From positions 1 to 49,486 of the forward strand of contig CAHJWM010000036.1 in NCBI GenBank assembly GCA_903642325.1: a stretch of DNA of 49,486 nucleotides. The letters are read 5' to 3'. The position numbers were made by a program, and so were the translations under genes. The DNA is from Myxococcales bacterium (GTDB taxonomy: Bacteria; Myxococcota_A; Polyangia; Polyangiales; Polyangiaceae). Shown one piece after another: positions 8,417-17,997 of this stretch (its first letter is position 1; each line of letters opens with the position of its first letter). The notes below the pieces were generated by a model. That model was not told the DNA's origin. It did no database searches and saw only the letters and a program-made list of their open reading frames with translations.

Positions 8417-8481
8417 GAAAGAGGCTCCGGCCGCTCCCTAACCGGGCCGCTCCAAAGGATGTATTGTCGAGATCTTCAGGC

Positions 8482-8949
8482 ATGGTGATCCGGGTCACGT
8501 CGATCAACGAGAGCCATCGTATCGCGCCGTGTCTAGAGCTGTTGGTGCCGCTCTGCTGGTCGGAGCCGCTCACACCCGCTATCGCTCCTGCCCTTGCGGT
8601 GCTACGCGAGGCCCTCGAGGGCTTGGCCAAGAGCCCGCTCTGTGACGAGTCCGGCGTGCGCGCGGCGCTGCACTTGGTGCGAGACTACGGCGATCGCCAG
8701 CTCCTCGATCTGCTTCACGTTGCGGCCGCGAGCCCGCGCCGGGAGGCGGTCCGCGGGCTCGCGGCCGCGATGCTGTTCGACGCGGGTGAGCAGGACGCAG
8801 CGCTGCGGTGCGCAACCACTTTACTCGGCTCGTGCCCGCTCTCGTCAGTGGCCTGGGGCGCGCTGATTCAGGCCGCGCACGCGGCAAATGAGCCGGAAAT
8901 TGCCACAGAGGCCACGGTGCGGCGGATCCAATTCGGCTGGAGCGAATGA
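8482..8949 (+). CDS. Small helical-repeat protein of unknown function
   Basis: 155 residues, no signal peptide, Leu/Ala-rich with paired helices (ALHLVRDYGDRQLLDLLHVA, AVRGLAAAMLFDAGEQDAAL, AWGALIQAAHAANEPEIATE), suggesting a HEAT/TPR-like solenoid. ATG 8482 was chosen because the upstream extension runs through the 14-bp repeat array. A TATTGT -10-like box lies at 8462-8467. Its stop overlaps the start of the metallopeptidase gene (ATGA, 8946-8949), so the two are translationally coupled. No family recognised. Confidence 0.7.
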   Translation: MVIRVTSINESHRIAPCLELLVPLCWSEPLTPAIAPALAVLREALEGLAKSPLCDESGVRAALHLVRDYGDRQLLDLLHVAAASPRREAVRGLAAAMLFDAGEQDAALRCATTLLGSCPLSSVAWGALIQAAHAANEPEIATEATVRRIQFGWSE

Positions 8950-10472
8950 CTCAACGCGCGCGCTCGACCTCGATTTGCCTCGGTCTCGCGCTGTCTTTGG
9001 CGCGTTCCGCCGGCGCGGAGCCGGCCCACGCCTTTGCTCTGGCCGCTGACGGCGTCACGGTGCGGGATCCGGCACGTGATCACGTCGCGCTCAGCCGAGA
9101 GTTGCCGAGTGCCTTCGATCCCGAGCACCCCGCGTTCGAGCCCGAAGCCGTCCGCCTTCTGATCGCGGGGCCCGCCGCTCCGCCCGTCGTGCGAGTCCGT
9201 ACCCTCGGCGCCGCTGGCGCGCTCTTGGATGTGCTCGATGATCCGTCGCTCAGCCCCTGGCCGTGTCCTTCCGTCAGCGCTTCGGCTAAGTGCTGGGCGA
9301 CCCGCCCACTGCGCCTGACTCCGGATCGCTTGGATCGCGATTATCCCGCGGCGTGTGAGCGCTCACTAGAAGGGGAGCTGGGCGGTGAGCTCCGCGTCGA
9401 AATGGGCGCGCAGGTGCTCGGCAATTGGCGCGTCGGCGGCCCCCACAGCCCCGTTTTCGCCGGGCTCGAACGCTTGCGCGCCAAGCTTCGTGTGCGCGTG
9501 TTGCGTCTCAGCCCGGGCGGCGCGCCCGCACTTGGCAGCGACGTTTCCTCGGCGCTGCGCATCGCGAAAGCCGAAGTGCTGGCCGCCAGCAAGCTCTGGG
9601 CGCAATGCGGCATCGACCTGCAGGGGCCGGCCAGCCTCGACGTCCAGGTCGTCGACCCGCCGCCCATCCAACTCGTCGCGGTGGGCTGCGAGATGGGGTT
9701 GCCGGCAAGTGGCGGTCAGCTGACGCTCACCGTCCACGGTCGTCATTTGCGAGTCGCGACGCGGCCGGGCGACAGTCCGTTGATCGTCGCGCAGCGCCTA
9801 GCGCGTGCGTTCCGCGCGCTTGGTCTAAGCGCCCAGCTCAGCCCCAACCCACGCACGACCTCGGGCGCTGCGGGCGCCGTCGACGTTTTGGTGCGCGGCC
9901 CGCATGGTGCTCTGGTCTCGGTGGCCGCCGATCTGACGTCACCGTTGAGCTCGGACCCCACGTTACCCATCTGTCTGGGCGAAGTCGATTTGAGCAACGG
10001 CCTGTCCCACTTCGTCGAAAACGATGCGGCGGCGGGCACACTCGAGGAACGCGCCTTGATCAAAGCCTTCGATGACGGCGACCCGAGCACGATCGATGTT
10101 TTCTTCGTGCCTTCGTTCGATCAGTCGGGCCGCATCGGAGAGTCGTTCATCGATGACGACGGCGCTGGCATTCAAAATACTGTGCTCATCGATCGCGCGG
10201 CGGTACGCGCGGGGCCTCGCTCGTACGCGCTCGCGCACGAGCTCGGCCACGTATTGCTCGACATGCCCGGGCACCCCGATGATTACGGCGTGGATCACTC
10301 GAGCTCATTGATGGACTCCGATGCGTCCGACGCTTCCGTCTTTGGTCCGCGGCGCTTGAGCCTCGCCGATTGCGAGCGCGCTCTCCGCGAGAGCGGTCCG
10401 GACGCACGCGTTCCCCTGCTCGAACCGTGGCTGCTGCCGCGTAGGCCGAGCGGCGCTACCTTGGCACGATGA
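8946..10472 (+). CDS. Secreted putative zinc metallopeptidase
   Basis: 508 residues. An N-terminal signal peptide (SICLGLALSLARSAGA) directs export. The zinc site is AHELGH at residues 430-435 (His431, Glu432, His435), with MPGHPDD supplying a possible third ligand (His443). Spacing HExxH-x7-H differs from the metzincin HExxHxxGxxH, so the clan is uncertain. A long N-terminal region of about 400 residues has no recognised domain but includes Cys residues at CPSVSASAKC and WAQCG. Its 3' end overlaps the convergent IgGFc-binding gene by 17 bp. Confidence 0.75.
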   Translation: MTQRARSTSICLGLALSLARSAGAEPAHAFALAADGVTVRDPARDHVALSRELPSAFDPEHPAFEPEAVRLLIAGPAAPPVVRVRTLGAAGALLDVLDDPSLSPWPCPSVSASAKCWATRPLRLTPDRLDRDYPAACERSLEGELGGELRVEMGAQVLGNWRVGGPHSPVFAGLERLRAKLRVRVLRLSPGGAPALGSDVSSALRIAKAEVLAASKLWAQCGIDLQGPASLDVQVVDPPPIQLVAVGCEMGLPASGGQLTLTVHGRHLRVATRPGDSPLIVAQRLARAFRALGLSAQLSPNPRTTSGAAGAVDVLVRGPHGALVSVAADLTSPLSSDPTLPICLGEVDLSNGLSHFVENDAAAGTLEERALIKAFDDGDPSTIDVFFVPSFDQSGRIGESFIDDDGAGIQNTVLIDRAAVRAGPRSYALAHELGHVLLDMPGHPDDYGVDHSSSLMDSDASDASVFGPRRLSLADCERALRESGPDARVPLLEPWLLPRRPSGATLAR

Positions 10473-12462
10473 GCTCGAGCTCGGTACCGGCCGCGTACGC
10501 GTAGCTCACGTACGAGTCGAAGCCATCTACAATCACGCCGACTTTGGCCGTGGACTCGACGCGATGCACGCCGTCATTTTGCACGCCGGCCGACACGTTC
10601 AGTGGCGCAACCTTGTTCGGGTCGATCACGGGGAAGCTGAGCTGACAGGCATACACCAAATACGGCGATGGCCCTGCCGCAATGCGCGCGGCAGCGCCCG
10701 TGATGCCGTCGGCATCGCTCGCGATGCAGCCGGCGATTTTATCGACTGATGAGTCGTCCAAGAGCACGGTCGCGTCGCGCGGCGCGATGATGCGAATGAA
10801 GTCGAAGCTATACTTGTCGGGCGTCAAGAACACGTACGAGCTGCGAAATTGTTCGATCGGCGGGATGATCACCAAGCTCGGGTCCCCGCCGGGGAAGCCA
10901 GTGGGCACGTTCGCGGCCTGCTGACTCGGCGAAACGCTGGACACCATCACCGGCTCATCGCTGTTGAGCGTGAAGTGGTGCGCGCTGGCGATGGTAACGA
11001 ACGAGCCCTGGCCCGTGAGCTGGAAACTTTGATATTGGCCGGTGAGGGTCGTGGTGACGTGCGCCCCGGCGTCCGTCGCCGCGATGACGCGAAAGTACTC
11101 GTCTTGCTCGGCTGGCCCGACCGGTGCCCCCGCGTTCATCAGGGCAACGGTACGGCTGGGTGAAACTGTCGCGATGAAGCTTTGACCCGAGGTGCGGATC
11201 GGATCGAGCTGTTCTTCCAAATGGTCTGCGCAACACTTGCGGTCGGCAAGCTTGGTGAAGTCGGGCGCGTCGCTTGCTTCACTGCCGCTGAAGACCACGA
11301 GCGCTCGGTCGCTGCTCACGATTGAGCCGGTGAAATCGGCATTGAAATCGTCGGTCTCTAGGTTCAACACGTCGAACGCGCCGAGCTCGAAGTCCAGGCG
11401 CCCACCCTTGGCGGTAGCCGGGACCAGGCCCCCGCCCAAAATACGGGTGCTGCTGTCGACGCGCACGTGGGTGTTTGCGGCTGTGCCCACCAACGTCAAA
11501 AATGCCCGTAAGCTGACGGGATTTTGGGGGCTGAAGTTGGTATCAGGGTCGCTCGAGTTGGCGATGGTCTGCGGCCAGCCGAGCGTGACGTAGGCGGGGG
11601 TCAAGTCGTCGCTTGCCGGCGCGAGGGCTTCGATGGGCTTCAAGAGGGAAGCGTCATTCGAGAATACATTCACGTTCTCGAGCGGGTTGAACTGATAGGC
11701 CACGACGGGGAAGGTCGAGCGGATACGGTACGCATGTCGCGTCAATGCGGTATGCGTTCCGGTGTTGAATTCGCCGGGAGGTGAGCCGTCAACTTCCCGG
11801 GGGCCAAGCCGAAATACTCGCAAGCTGAGCGGCGGAACCATGGCCGAAGCGATCGGCATCGGTGCATTGTCCGCGCCCGGCTCGCTATCGTCTTGCTCGA
11901 TCGTGACCGCGCTCGTGACATCCGACTCCGGATTGCTCACCACGACCGCAAACTGCTGGGCGGCTGCATTCAATGTATCGTCGATCTTTGCGTTGTCGAG
12001 ATCGACGGCGAAGTACTCGCAGCCCACGTTGCTCCGCTGCGTGGACGCGAGCCCACAAAGATTCACACACGCGCCCTCGCGGCAAACCCCCTGCTTCGAT
12101 GGATCGCAGGTATCGCTCGGGGTCTGGGTGCTGCCGCTCGCATCGCATACCATCACCGTCTGACCCGAGCAGCTGCTTTGGTTCGGCTCACATTTGGCGC
12201 AGGCGCCCACCGTCGTGGAACAGATTAAACCCCGTTTCGAGCAATCATCGAGCGGCTGCCACGTGGGGATCCCAGAGACCGCCTGACAGCTTTCCAGCTC
12301 GGGCGCGCACCGCACGCTGCTCAGCGTACACATGGGCGCCGTCGCGGCCTGACCCACCCAGCGCTCACCTTTATCGAAGCCGCAGCTGACGGTTAAAACA
12401 GCACAGAAACCGAGCAAAAGCCGGTTTGTGCCCAGCCGCTCAGTAGCTCGCGTAAAAGACAT
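10456..12462 (-). CDS. IgGFc-binding-domain lipoprotein
   Basis: 668 residues from ATG 12462. The signal peptide ends in the lipobox LTVSC (Cys27), so it is probably lipid-anchored at the outer membrane. A Cys-rich stretch of about 110 residues (CAPELESC, CSKRGLICSTTVGACAKC, CREGACVNLC) precedes a long domain resembling the IgGFc_binding family: FAVVVSNPESD, LRVFRLGPREVDG, AYRIRSTFPVVAYQFNP. In eukaryotes this domain occurs in mucus adhesins; in myxobacteria the role is unknown, possibly surface adhesion. The start lies 23 bp inside the upstream IPT/TIG gene, indicating coupling. The longer frame from 12516 was rejected because it places residues before a normal signal peptide. Confidence 0.85.
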   Translation of the reverse strand: MSFTRATERLGTNRLLLGFCAVLTVSCGFDKGERWVGQAATAPMCTLSSVRCAPELESCQAVSGIPTWQPLDDCSKRGLICSTTVGACAKCEPNQSSCSGQTVMVCDASGSTQTPSDTCDPSKQGVCREGACVNLCGLASTQRSNVGCEYFAVDLDNAKIDDTLNAAAQQFAVVVSNPESDVTSAVTIEQDDSEPGADNAPMPIASAMVPPLSLRVFRLGPREVDGSPPGEFNTGTHTALTRHAYRIRSTFPVVAYQFNPLENVNVFSNDASLLKPIEALAPASDDLTPAYVTLGWPQTIANSSDPDTNFSPQNPVSLRAFLTLVGTAANTHVRVDSSTRILGGGLVPATAKGGRLDFELGAFDVLNLETDDFNADFTGSIVSSDRALVVFSGSEASDAPDFTKLADRKCCADHLEEQLDPIRTSGQSFIATVSPSRTVALMNAGAPVGPAEQDEYFRVIAATDAGAHVTTTLTGQYQSFQLTGQGSFVTIASAHHFTLNSDEPVMVSSVSPSQQAANVPTGFPGGDPSLVIIPPIEQFRSSYVFLTPDKYSFDFIRIIAPRDATVLLDDSSVDKIAGCIASDADGITGAAARIAAGPSPYLVYACQLSFPVIDPNKVAPLNVSAGVQNDGVHRVESTAKVGVIVDGFDSYVSYAYAAGTELELIVPR

Positions 12463-14560
12463 CGGTCGCGTACGCGGTCCAGCCGCGTTGGGTAGTATCG
12501 CGATAACGCAGGGCACTATAGGTGAATCCCGTGATGTGAGCGGCGCTGACGGTGATGCTGATCGGGCCTTTTCTGATGCCGAGATCCGACGACAGAGCGT
12601 TTAAATTCGGAATGCTGAAGCCAGTGCTCGAGCCGGGCGCCACCACCGTCCAGGCGACCAATCCGCCAGCGCTCTCGATGTCGTACACGACGAGGTCCAC
12701 GGGTGCGCCGCCGCCCGCCTGGGTGGAGCTCAACGTCGTGCCGTTCCAGGCGGAGTTGGGGGTTGGAGCCGTGAGCACCGGGACCTGCACGAACTGATCG
12801 ATCACGAGCGGCTGGCTCGTGCTCTTCGACGACACGAGCCCCACGACCGAGCGTGGGGTGCCCCCGCTTTCGCCGGTCACCGCCTGCGCCGTTGCGATGT
12901 AGCTCGTCCCCAGCAAGCTGCCCGAAAGAGTCGGAACACCCACGAACGAAAGGCCACCGGCGAGTGGCAAACTGCGCGAAATATAGCCATTCGGCAGCAC
13001 CGCATAGCCCTCGCTGCCGACCTGAATGGACGCGCTCGCTTGCATCTGGTTGGGCCCGCGCGCGGTCACCGTGGGCGGTGTGAGGTCGAGCTCGAGCGTG
13101 TGGTCCAGATCCGCGTCGATTTGAATGAACACATCCTTCTTCGTCTCGCCGGCTTGGGCCGCGACCCCACGCACGAGGCCCATCTGATAAGCCGTGAAGG
13201 TCGGCGGAGTGCGCGATCGATTCTCGAGGCCGGCCAGCGCATACAGCGTGAAGTTACCGGGCTGTCCGAAGGTAGTGAACGAATAGCCGCTATCCCCCGC
13301 CGAATCGGGCGTGATTGCGTCCACCGCGCTCGGCAGCGCAAAGCGATCGGTTGGGTTCGGCGAAAGGCGGAACACGTAGGCGACGAGCTTTTCGTCACTC
13401 GACTTGGGCCTAGGGACGTCACGCCAACCCTCGCGCTTGAACTCCCCACCCGACGGCCAGACCACTTGCCCAGCGACGTTGGCCCCGTAGGTGGCCACTC
13501 CGCCGCTCGGCGGCAGATCCCCTTTCGATCCGCAATCAGGCGATAGAATTGGGTCCATGAACGCCGTCACGGTGTTCACTGTCACATCGACGAAGGTCTG
13601 CGGCTCGTAACATTTACGGGCAATCGTCACCGTTTGTTTGGGACCCAAGCCGGCTCGCTCGTCCACGGCCACGCCGCTTTCATCAGTCTTCAAAACGTCG
13701 GCGCTTGCCACCTCCGCGCCCACGACCACGGTGGCGCCGGCGACTGCTAAGCCAGTGATGTTATCCACCGCCAGCACGCGCAGATTGCCGCTGAGCGTGT
13801 TGCCGCTGAGCCCGCCCTTGAACCCGTCGTCGCTATTGCCGTAGCTGTAGCCATCGAGCACGTCGACCTGCACCCCGTCGCCGGTGGTAACACGGACCGG
13901 CTTACTGCCGGGCGTGTCAGCCGGTGTCGTGCAGACCAGCTCGGTGGGGCTTCTCACGGTGCTGACCACGCAGGGCAGGTGGTCGATCTGCACGGTGGTA
14001 GTCGCGCCCCAATTCGTGGCATCACCTTTGAGCGTGATCGCGCTACCTCCGGATGTGGGCCCGCTCGGCGGGTCAGTGTAGAAACGATCGTAGGTGTAGC
14101 CGCCACTCAGGCTGGCCTTGGTGGACTTGTCGTTCCCGTTCTGCACGGTAACGTCGACCGCGCCCGCGTGCCCTGAGGGCACCGTCACCTGGATGCGCTG
14201 CGGATCCACCGGCACGCGGCCGGCGGCTGGTAGCTCGACGTCCCCGAACCAAACCCGAGCGCCGCTCGTGAAGCCGTTGCCGCGCACGAGAGCCAAGCCG
14301 CCCCCCGCGAACGAGCCATGAGGCGGATCGACGCTGAGCACCGCATGAGGCGCGGGCGGGGAAAGATTGATGCTGGGGTCGCTCGTGCCGCCCTCGACGT
14401 TGATGGTGCTCGGGGCGCCACCGCCCGCATTGCGATCGGTCTGGCGGGTGAAGGGCGCGTCGGCGCGCGAGATGCACGCCGGTACCGCTCCGACGCCGAG
14501 CAGTAGGCCGCCCACCGCCGCGAGTGGAAGCCGCCATTGGGTCATTGCTCGGTTGCTCAT
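12440..14560 (-). CDS. IPT/TIG-domain lipoprotein
   Basis: 706 residues. The signal peptide LPLAAVGGLLLGVGAVPAC ends in a lipobox Cys (Cys29). Two immunoglobulin-like IPT/TIG repeats follow, at about residues 70-155 (PPHGSFAGGGLALVRGNGF) and 155-240 (DPPSGPTSGGSAITLKG), then a carboxypeptidase-regulatory-like segment (AVAGATVVVGAE). The remainder is beta-rich and unrecognised. Together with the coupled IgGFc-binding lipoprotein it looks like a surface-exposed adhesive pair. ATG 14560 was preferred; TTG 14584 and ATG 14545 are alternatives with no better ribosome site. Confidence 0.8.
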   Translation of the reverse strand: MSNRAMTQWRLPLAAVGGLLLGVGAVPACISRADAPFTRQTDRNAGGGAPSTINVEGGTSDPSINLSPPAPHAVLSVDPPHGSFAGGGLALVRGNGFTSGARVWFGDVELPAAGRVPVDPQRIQVTVPSGHAGAVDVTVQNGNDKSTKASLSGGYTYDRFYTDPPSGPTSGGSAITLKGDATNWGATTTVQIDHLPCVVSTVRSPTELVCTTPADTPGSKPVRVTTGDGVQVDVLDGYSYGNSDDGFKGGLSGNTLSGNLRVLAVDNITGLAVAGATVVVGAEVASADVLKTDESGVAVDERAGLGPKQTVTIARKCYEPQTFVDVTVNTVTAFMDPILSPDCGSKGDLPPSGGVATYGANVAGQVVWPSGGEFKREGWRDVPRPKSSDEKLVAYVFRLSPNPTDRFALPSAVDAITPDSAGDSGYSFTTFGQPGNFTLYALAGLENRSRTPPTFTAYQMGLVRGVAAQAGETKKDVFIQIDADLDHTLELDLTPPTVTARGPNQMQASASIQVGSEGYAVLPNGYISRSLPLAGGLSFVGVPTLSGSLLGTSYIATAQAVTGESGGTPRSVVGLVSSKSTSQPLVIDQFVQVPVLTAPTPNSAWNGTTLSSTQAGGGAPVDLVVYDIESAGGLVAWTVVAPGSSTGFSIPNLNALSSDLGIRKGPISITVSAAHITGFTYSALRYRDTTQRGWTAYATDVFYASY

Positions 14561-14583
14561 GTGTGCCGGAACACTCGGCGTCA

Positions 14584-14612
14584 AGGCTAGGCCCGCGTCA
14601 GGCTGTGAGCAA
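14584..14612 (-). promoter_or_regulatory. Putative promoter of the IPT/TIG-IgGFc lipoprotein operon
   Basis: Reading the minus strand: -35 TTGCTC (14612-14607), 17-bp spacer, -10 TAGCCT (14589-14584). The predicted transcript start is about 17 nt before ATG 14560. Confidence 0.45.
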
Positions 14613-14629
14613 GGAAAGGCCCAAATGAA

Positions 14630-17068
14630 TCAGCTTCCGACCAGCCCCGGCCGAGGCGTGGCCTGCCTTAGGTCGAGGGCATTCAAAATATGCAGTGAGA
14701 CGCGTTTTCGAGAGCTCAGATCATCGGCGCCCGGGCCCACGCACGCCGGGCAACCACCCTTGCACGGGCACGTCTCGATCAAAAGCCGTGTGTGATCCAA
14801 GAGCTCTGCTGCGCGCTCGAACAAGCGTTCGGCGAGCCCGACCCCGCCAGGGTGGGCGTCGAACAAAAAGACCGTCGGGTCGAATCCGCCCGTACGCCCC
14901 GCATGATAGTCGCGGCCAGGTGCGGCCGCTGCGCCCTCGCCACCCGGCAAGCCGCCGTCGCCAAGCGTCTGGCCGAGGTCGCGTGCGTCACACATCATGG
15001 CCAGGGTCGACACAGTTTGAAGCGCAGCGCCCAGCCCGCGAAGGCCGTCGATAACCGTGGCCCGTGGATAGGGCAGGCAGCCCAGCACCGCTTCGGGCAG
15101 GGTCAGCCAAAAACTGGTCGTGTGCATCTGCATTTCCGGCAAATGCACGTCGCCGTAGCCCGCGTTTTCATGTGTGAAAAACTTGATCTTCTTGTAGCCC
15201 GTGACCTTCTCGATCACTTTCACGTCGCCAAACCCGAGCTGCGCGCGCCCGAGCGCGCTCTTCGCCCGCTCTTCGATCACGCCGACGGTGCGATAGGTGA
15301 GGGCGGTGGTGAAATAGTCGGGCAGCACCTTGCGTACGAACGCTTTGTGATTTTCGAAGTCGAGCCGTTCCACTTGATACTGCTCGGCGTCGTGCTGATA
15401 GATGGCCTGCTCGTGCAACATGGTGTGCGTGGCACGAAAATCCAGCTCTGCGATGGAAACGTTGCTGGCGACGTCGACGATCACGAAGTTGTCCCAGCCG
15501 ATATTGCGCAGCGAGACGTTGTTGGCTGGAAACGCTTCGCCGGCCCAGTGATAGCGTCCGCTTGCGGCGTGCACCAAGCCGTGGCCCGCCAGATAATCCA
15601 GCGCATCCCGCGTCGCGTCGGGGTCGAGCGTGAGGTAGCTCTCACCGAGAGCCGGCTCGGGGCTGGCCGGGCGCGCGCCGCGCTCACGAATCTCGAAGGG
15701 GGCTTCGAAGGCCGCGCACTTCAAATGCTGAATCAAGACCTCCACGTTGCCCGGTTCGATGCGCGCTTCCTCGGCGTTCGAATCAAGCAAATATTGGGGC
15801 TCGCGTGCCAGGTATTGATCCAGTGAATCGCTCGAGCAAACGAGCACGGCGATGCTCGTATCGCCTCGCCTGCCCGCGCGGCCGAAGCGCTGCCACGCGC
15901 CGGCCACGGACCCTGGATAGCCCGCACACACCACGGCATCCAGGTCGCCGATGTCGATGCCGAGCTCGAGCGCGTTCGTCGCGACGACGCACAGGATCTC
16001 GCCATTGCGCAAACTCGCTTCGATGGCGCGGCGGCGCTCCGGCAAGTAGCCGCCACGATAGGCCATGATTGCCTCGCTACCCGCCACGTCCCCGACGCGC
16101 GCGCGCAGGTACTTCAACATGATTTCCACCGAATTGCGCGATGGCCCAAACACGATGGTTGGCACCTTGGCGCGCACTAGATCGGCCGCCAGATTCACGC
16201 TCTGCTTCAACGTGCTGGCGCGCACGCCGAGCTCGGCATTCACGACGGGTGGATTGTAGATGTAAATCTCGCGCGTGGAGCGTGGCGCACCCGAGCGATC
16301 GACGAGCACGATGTCCTCGGGAACTACGCCGATCAGGCGCGCCGCGTGCTCCCGCGGGTTGCCGATGGTTGCGGTGGCGGAAATGAACACGGGATTAGAG
16401 CCGTGGAAACGCGCTACTCGCTGCAAGCGCGCCAGGACATGCGCCATGTGCGACCCGAACACGCCGCGGTAGGTATGGAGCTCGTCCAGCACGACGTACC
16501 GGAGGCCTTGAAAAAGGCTCGCCCAACGCGCGTGGTTCGGTAAAATGCCCGCGTGCAGCATGTCTGGGTTGCTGAGCACGACCCGGCAGCGCTCGCGCGC
16601 GGCGCGCCGCGCGTCGGCCGGCGTGTCGCCGTCGTAAACCATGGCGCCCGCGTGCAGCTCCGCGTCGCTCATCAGCGCTCGTAGGTTATGCTCTTGGTCG
16701 CGAGACAGAGCCTTCGTGGGATAAATGAAGAGCGAGGTCGCTTCCGCGTCTTCCAACAACGCGTTCAGCACCGGTAAGTGAAAGCACAAGCTTTTGCCAC
16801 TGGCCGTGGGCGTGGCCACGACCACGTGCTGACCGTTCAGCGCGGCGTCGACCGCGTCTACTTGGTGCGTATAAAGACGAGCGATGCCGCGTTTTCGAAG
16901 CGCCCGATGCAGCGGGGCCTTTAAACGCACCGGTATCTCTGCGTATGAAGCGCTTGCGGACGGGACGACGCGCTCGGCGGTGAAGCAGGGCCGCACGCTG
17001 CCCGAAGCACGCCAATTTGCCACGACGGTGCGCACTCCGAGTGATTGCGTCCATGGCGGGCTAGGCAC
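14630..17068 (-). CDS. mrfA: MrfA-like DEAD/DEAH helicase with C-terminal zinc-site Cys cluster
   Basis: 812 residues of the YprA/MrfA superfamily 2 helicase group. In Bacillus subtilis MrfA acts with the exonuclease MrfB in repair of mitomycin C damage. Seen here: LYTHQVDAV (Q-like motif), Walker A ATPTASGKS (85-93), DELH (195-198), FISATA, ATNALELGIDIG, and QRFGRAGRRGD (motif VI). The C-terminal DUF1998-type region ends in Cys767, 769, 773 and 776 (CPCKGGCPAC), the expected metal site. GTG 17068 is supported by a promoter that places the transcript start at or beside it. A MrfB-like gene lies about 5 kb away. Name by homology; function in this organism is inferred. Confidence 0.85.
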   Translation of the reverse strand: MPSPPWTQSLGVRTVVANWRASGSVRPCFTAERVVPSASASYAEIPVRLKAPLHRALRKRGIARLYTHQVDAVDAALNGQHVVVATPTASGKSLCFHLPVLNALLEDAEATSLFIYPTKALSRDQEHNLRALMSDAELHAGAMVYDGDTPADARRAARERCRVVLSNPDMLHAGILPNHARWASLFQGLRYVVLDELHTYRGVFGSHMAHVLARLQRVARFHGSNPVFISATATIGNPREHAARLIGVVPEDIVLVDRSGAPRSTREIYIYNPPVVNAELGVRASTLKQSVNLAADLVRAKVPTIVFGPSRNSVEIMLKYLRARVGDVAGSEAIMAYRGGYLPERRRAIEASLRNGEILCVVATNALELGIDIGDLDAVVCAGYPGSVAGAWQRFGRAGRRGDTSIAVLVCSSDSLDQYLAREPQYLLDSNAEEARIEPGNVEVLIQHLKCAAFEAPFEIRERGARPASPEPALGESYLTLDPDATRDALDYLAGHGLVHAASGRYHWAGEAFPANNVSLRNIGWDNFVIVDVASNVSIAELDFRATHTMLHEQAIYQHDAEQYQVERLDFENHKAFVRKVLPDYFTTALTYRTVGVIEERAKSALGRAQLGFGDVKVIEKVTGYKKIKFFTHENAGYGDVHLPEMQMHTTSFWLTLPEAVLGCLPYPRATVIDGLRGLGAALQTVSTLAMMCDARDLGQTLGDGGLPGGEGAAAAPGRDYHAGRTGGFDPTVFLFDAHPGGVGLAERLFERAAELLDHTRLLIETCPCKGGCPACVGPGADDLSSRKRVSLHILNALDLRQATPRPGLVGS

Positions 17069-17075
17069 GCGGGAA

Positions 17076-17104
17076 ATACTAAACGGATGTGCGGTGCTTG
17101 TAAA
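17076..17104 (-). promoter_or_regulatory. Putative promoter of the MrfA-like gene (leaderless)
   Basis: On the minus strand: TTTACA (17104-17099), 17-bp spacer, TAGTAT (17081-17076). The -10 box ends 7 nt before GTG 17068, so transcription should begin at or next to the start codon. Confidence 0.55.
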
Positions 17105-17229
17105 CTGCGATGGGGAATGCGCGGGTTCGTGGCGACGTTTGTTCGGCTAAGCTATCCTCTGCATCGGGGTCTTCCGCAAAGTACTGAACAAGTAGCGGCT
17201 GCCCTCGAGCCATCGTAGACCGACCCGCC

Positions 17230-17985
17230 ATGAGCCGCGACCCCATCGATCTTCCCACCACCGCCGACCCGGTGCCGAGCGCGCTCGAAGCCGACGCGCT
17301 CGCGCGCTCATCCGCGCCGTTGCCCGCGCCGTTGTTCAACGCGGCGGGCCTGCCATCTCCGCCCTCACGCCCCAGCTTTTTATTTTTTGGAGTCGTGGCG
17401 GCGATCTCGCTCGTGCTGGACGTCAGCAGCAAAGCCTGGGCCGAGACGGTGCTCTCCAAACGCACGCAGGTGGACCCGGCCATCGTGCTGATACCGGATC
17501 ACCTAGGGCTCATGCTCGCGTACAATCGCGGCGGCGCATGGGGCCTTCTTCAAAACGCGAGTGAGATGATCCGGCGCCCGTTCTTCTTGCTCGTCAGCGG
17601 GCTTGCCATCGCTTTCATCGTGTCTTTATACGGGCGGCTGTTGTCGGAGCAACGCGCTCTGAGATGGGGTTTGCCGTTGGTGCTCGGTGGGGCTCTCGGA
17701 AACCTCTCGGACCGCATCATTCGCAGCAGCGTGATCGACTTCATCGATTTTCGCGCCCACTGGATCGAAACCATGAACCAAGGGATAGCCAAGTTAGCGC
17801 CGGGCTGGGGCATTACCGACCATTGGCCGACGTTCAACGTGGCGGACGTATCGATTTGCGTGGGGGTCGGCTTGATGGCAGTCGACATGTTCGTCTCGAA
17901 GCGTGGCCAGCGCTCCGTTGGCCATGGCCTCTCGCCGGAGCCCGCCCTTTCCAGCGGAAGCTCCAGCAAGCCGCCCGCCGCCTAG
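17230..17985 (+). CDS. lspA: Lipoprotein signal peptidase (signal peptidase II)
   Basis: Inner-membrane aspartyl protease that cleaves the signal peptide from lipid-modified prolipoproteins. Four membrane segments are visible; NRGGAWG (99-105), GNLSDR (catalytic Asp161) and FNVADVS (catalytic Asp206) are the family motifs. It is 251 residues, against about 160-170 for typical LspA: an extra Pro/Ala-rich, probably disordered cytoplasmic N-terminus of about 48 residues and a tail of about 30. A weak TAGACC box lies at 17216-17221. Stop to lgt start is 12 bp, so the two maturation enzymes form an operon. Confidence 0.95.
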   Translation: MSRDPIDLPTTADPVPSALEADALARSSAPLPAPLFNAAGLPSPPSRPSFLFFGVVAAISLVLDVSSKAWAETVLSKRTQVDPAIVLIPDHLGLMLAYNRGGAWGLLQNASEMIRRPFFLLVSGLAIAFIVSLYGRLLSEQRALRWGLPLVLGGALGNLSDRIIRSSVIDFIDFRAHWIETMNQGIAKLAPGWGITDHWPTFNVADVSICVGVGLMAVDMFVSKRGQRSVGHGLSPEPALSSGSSSKPPAA

Positions 17986-17997
17986 TGGGGCCTGCCC

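Noticed and set aside
14792-15826. 344-residue plus-strand open frame
   Set aside because: It is antisense to the well-supported MrfA-like helicase and shows no domain.
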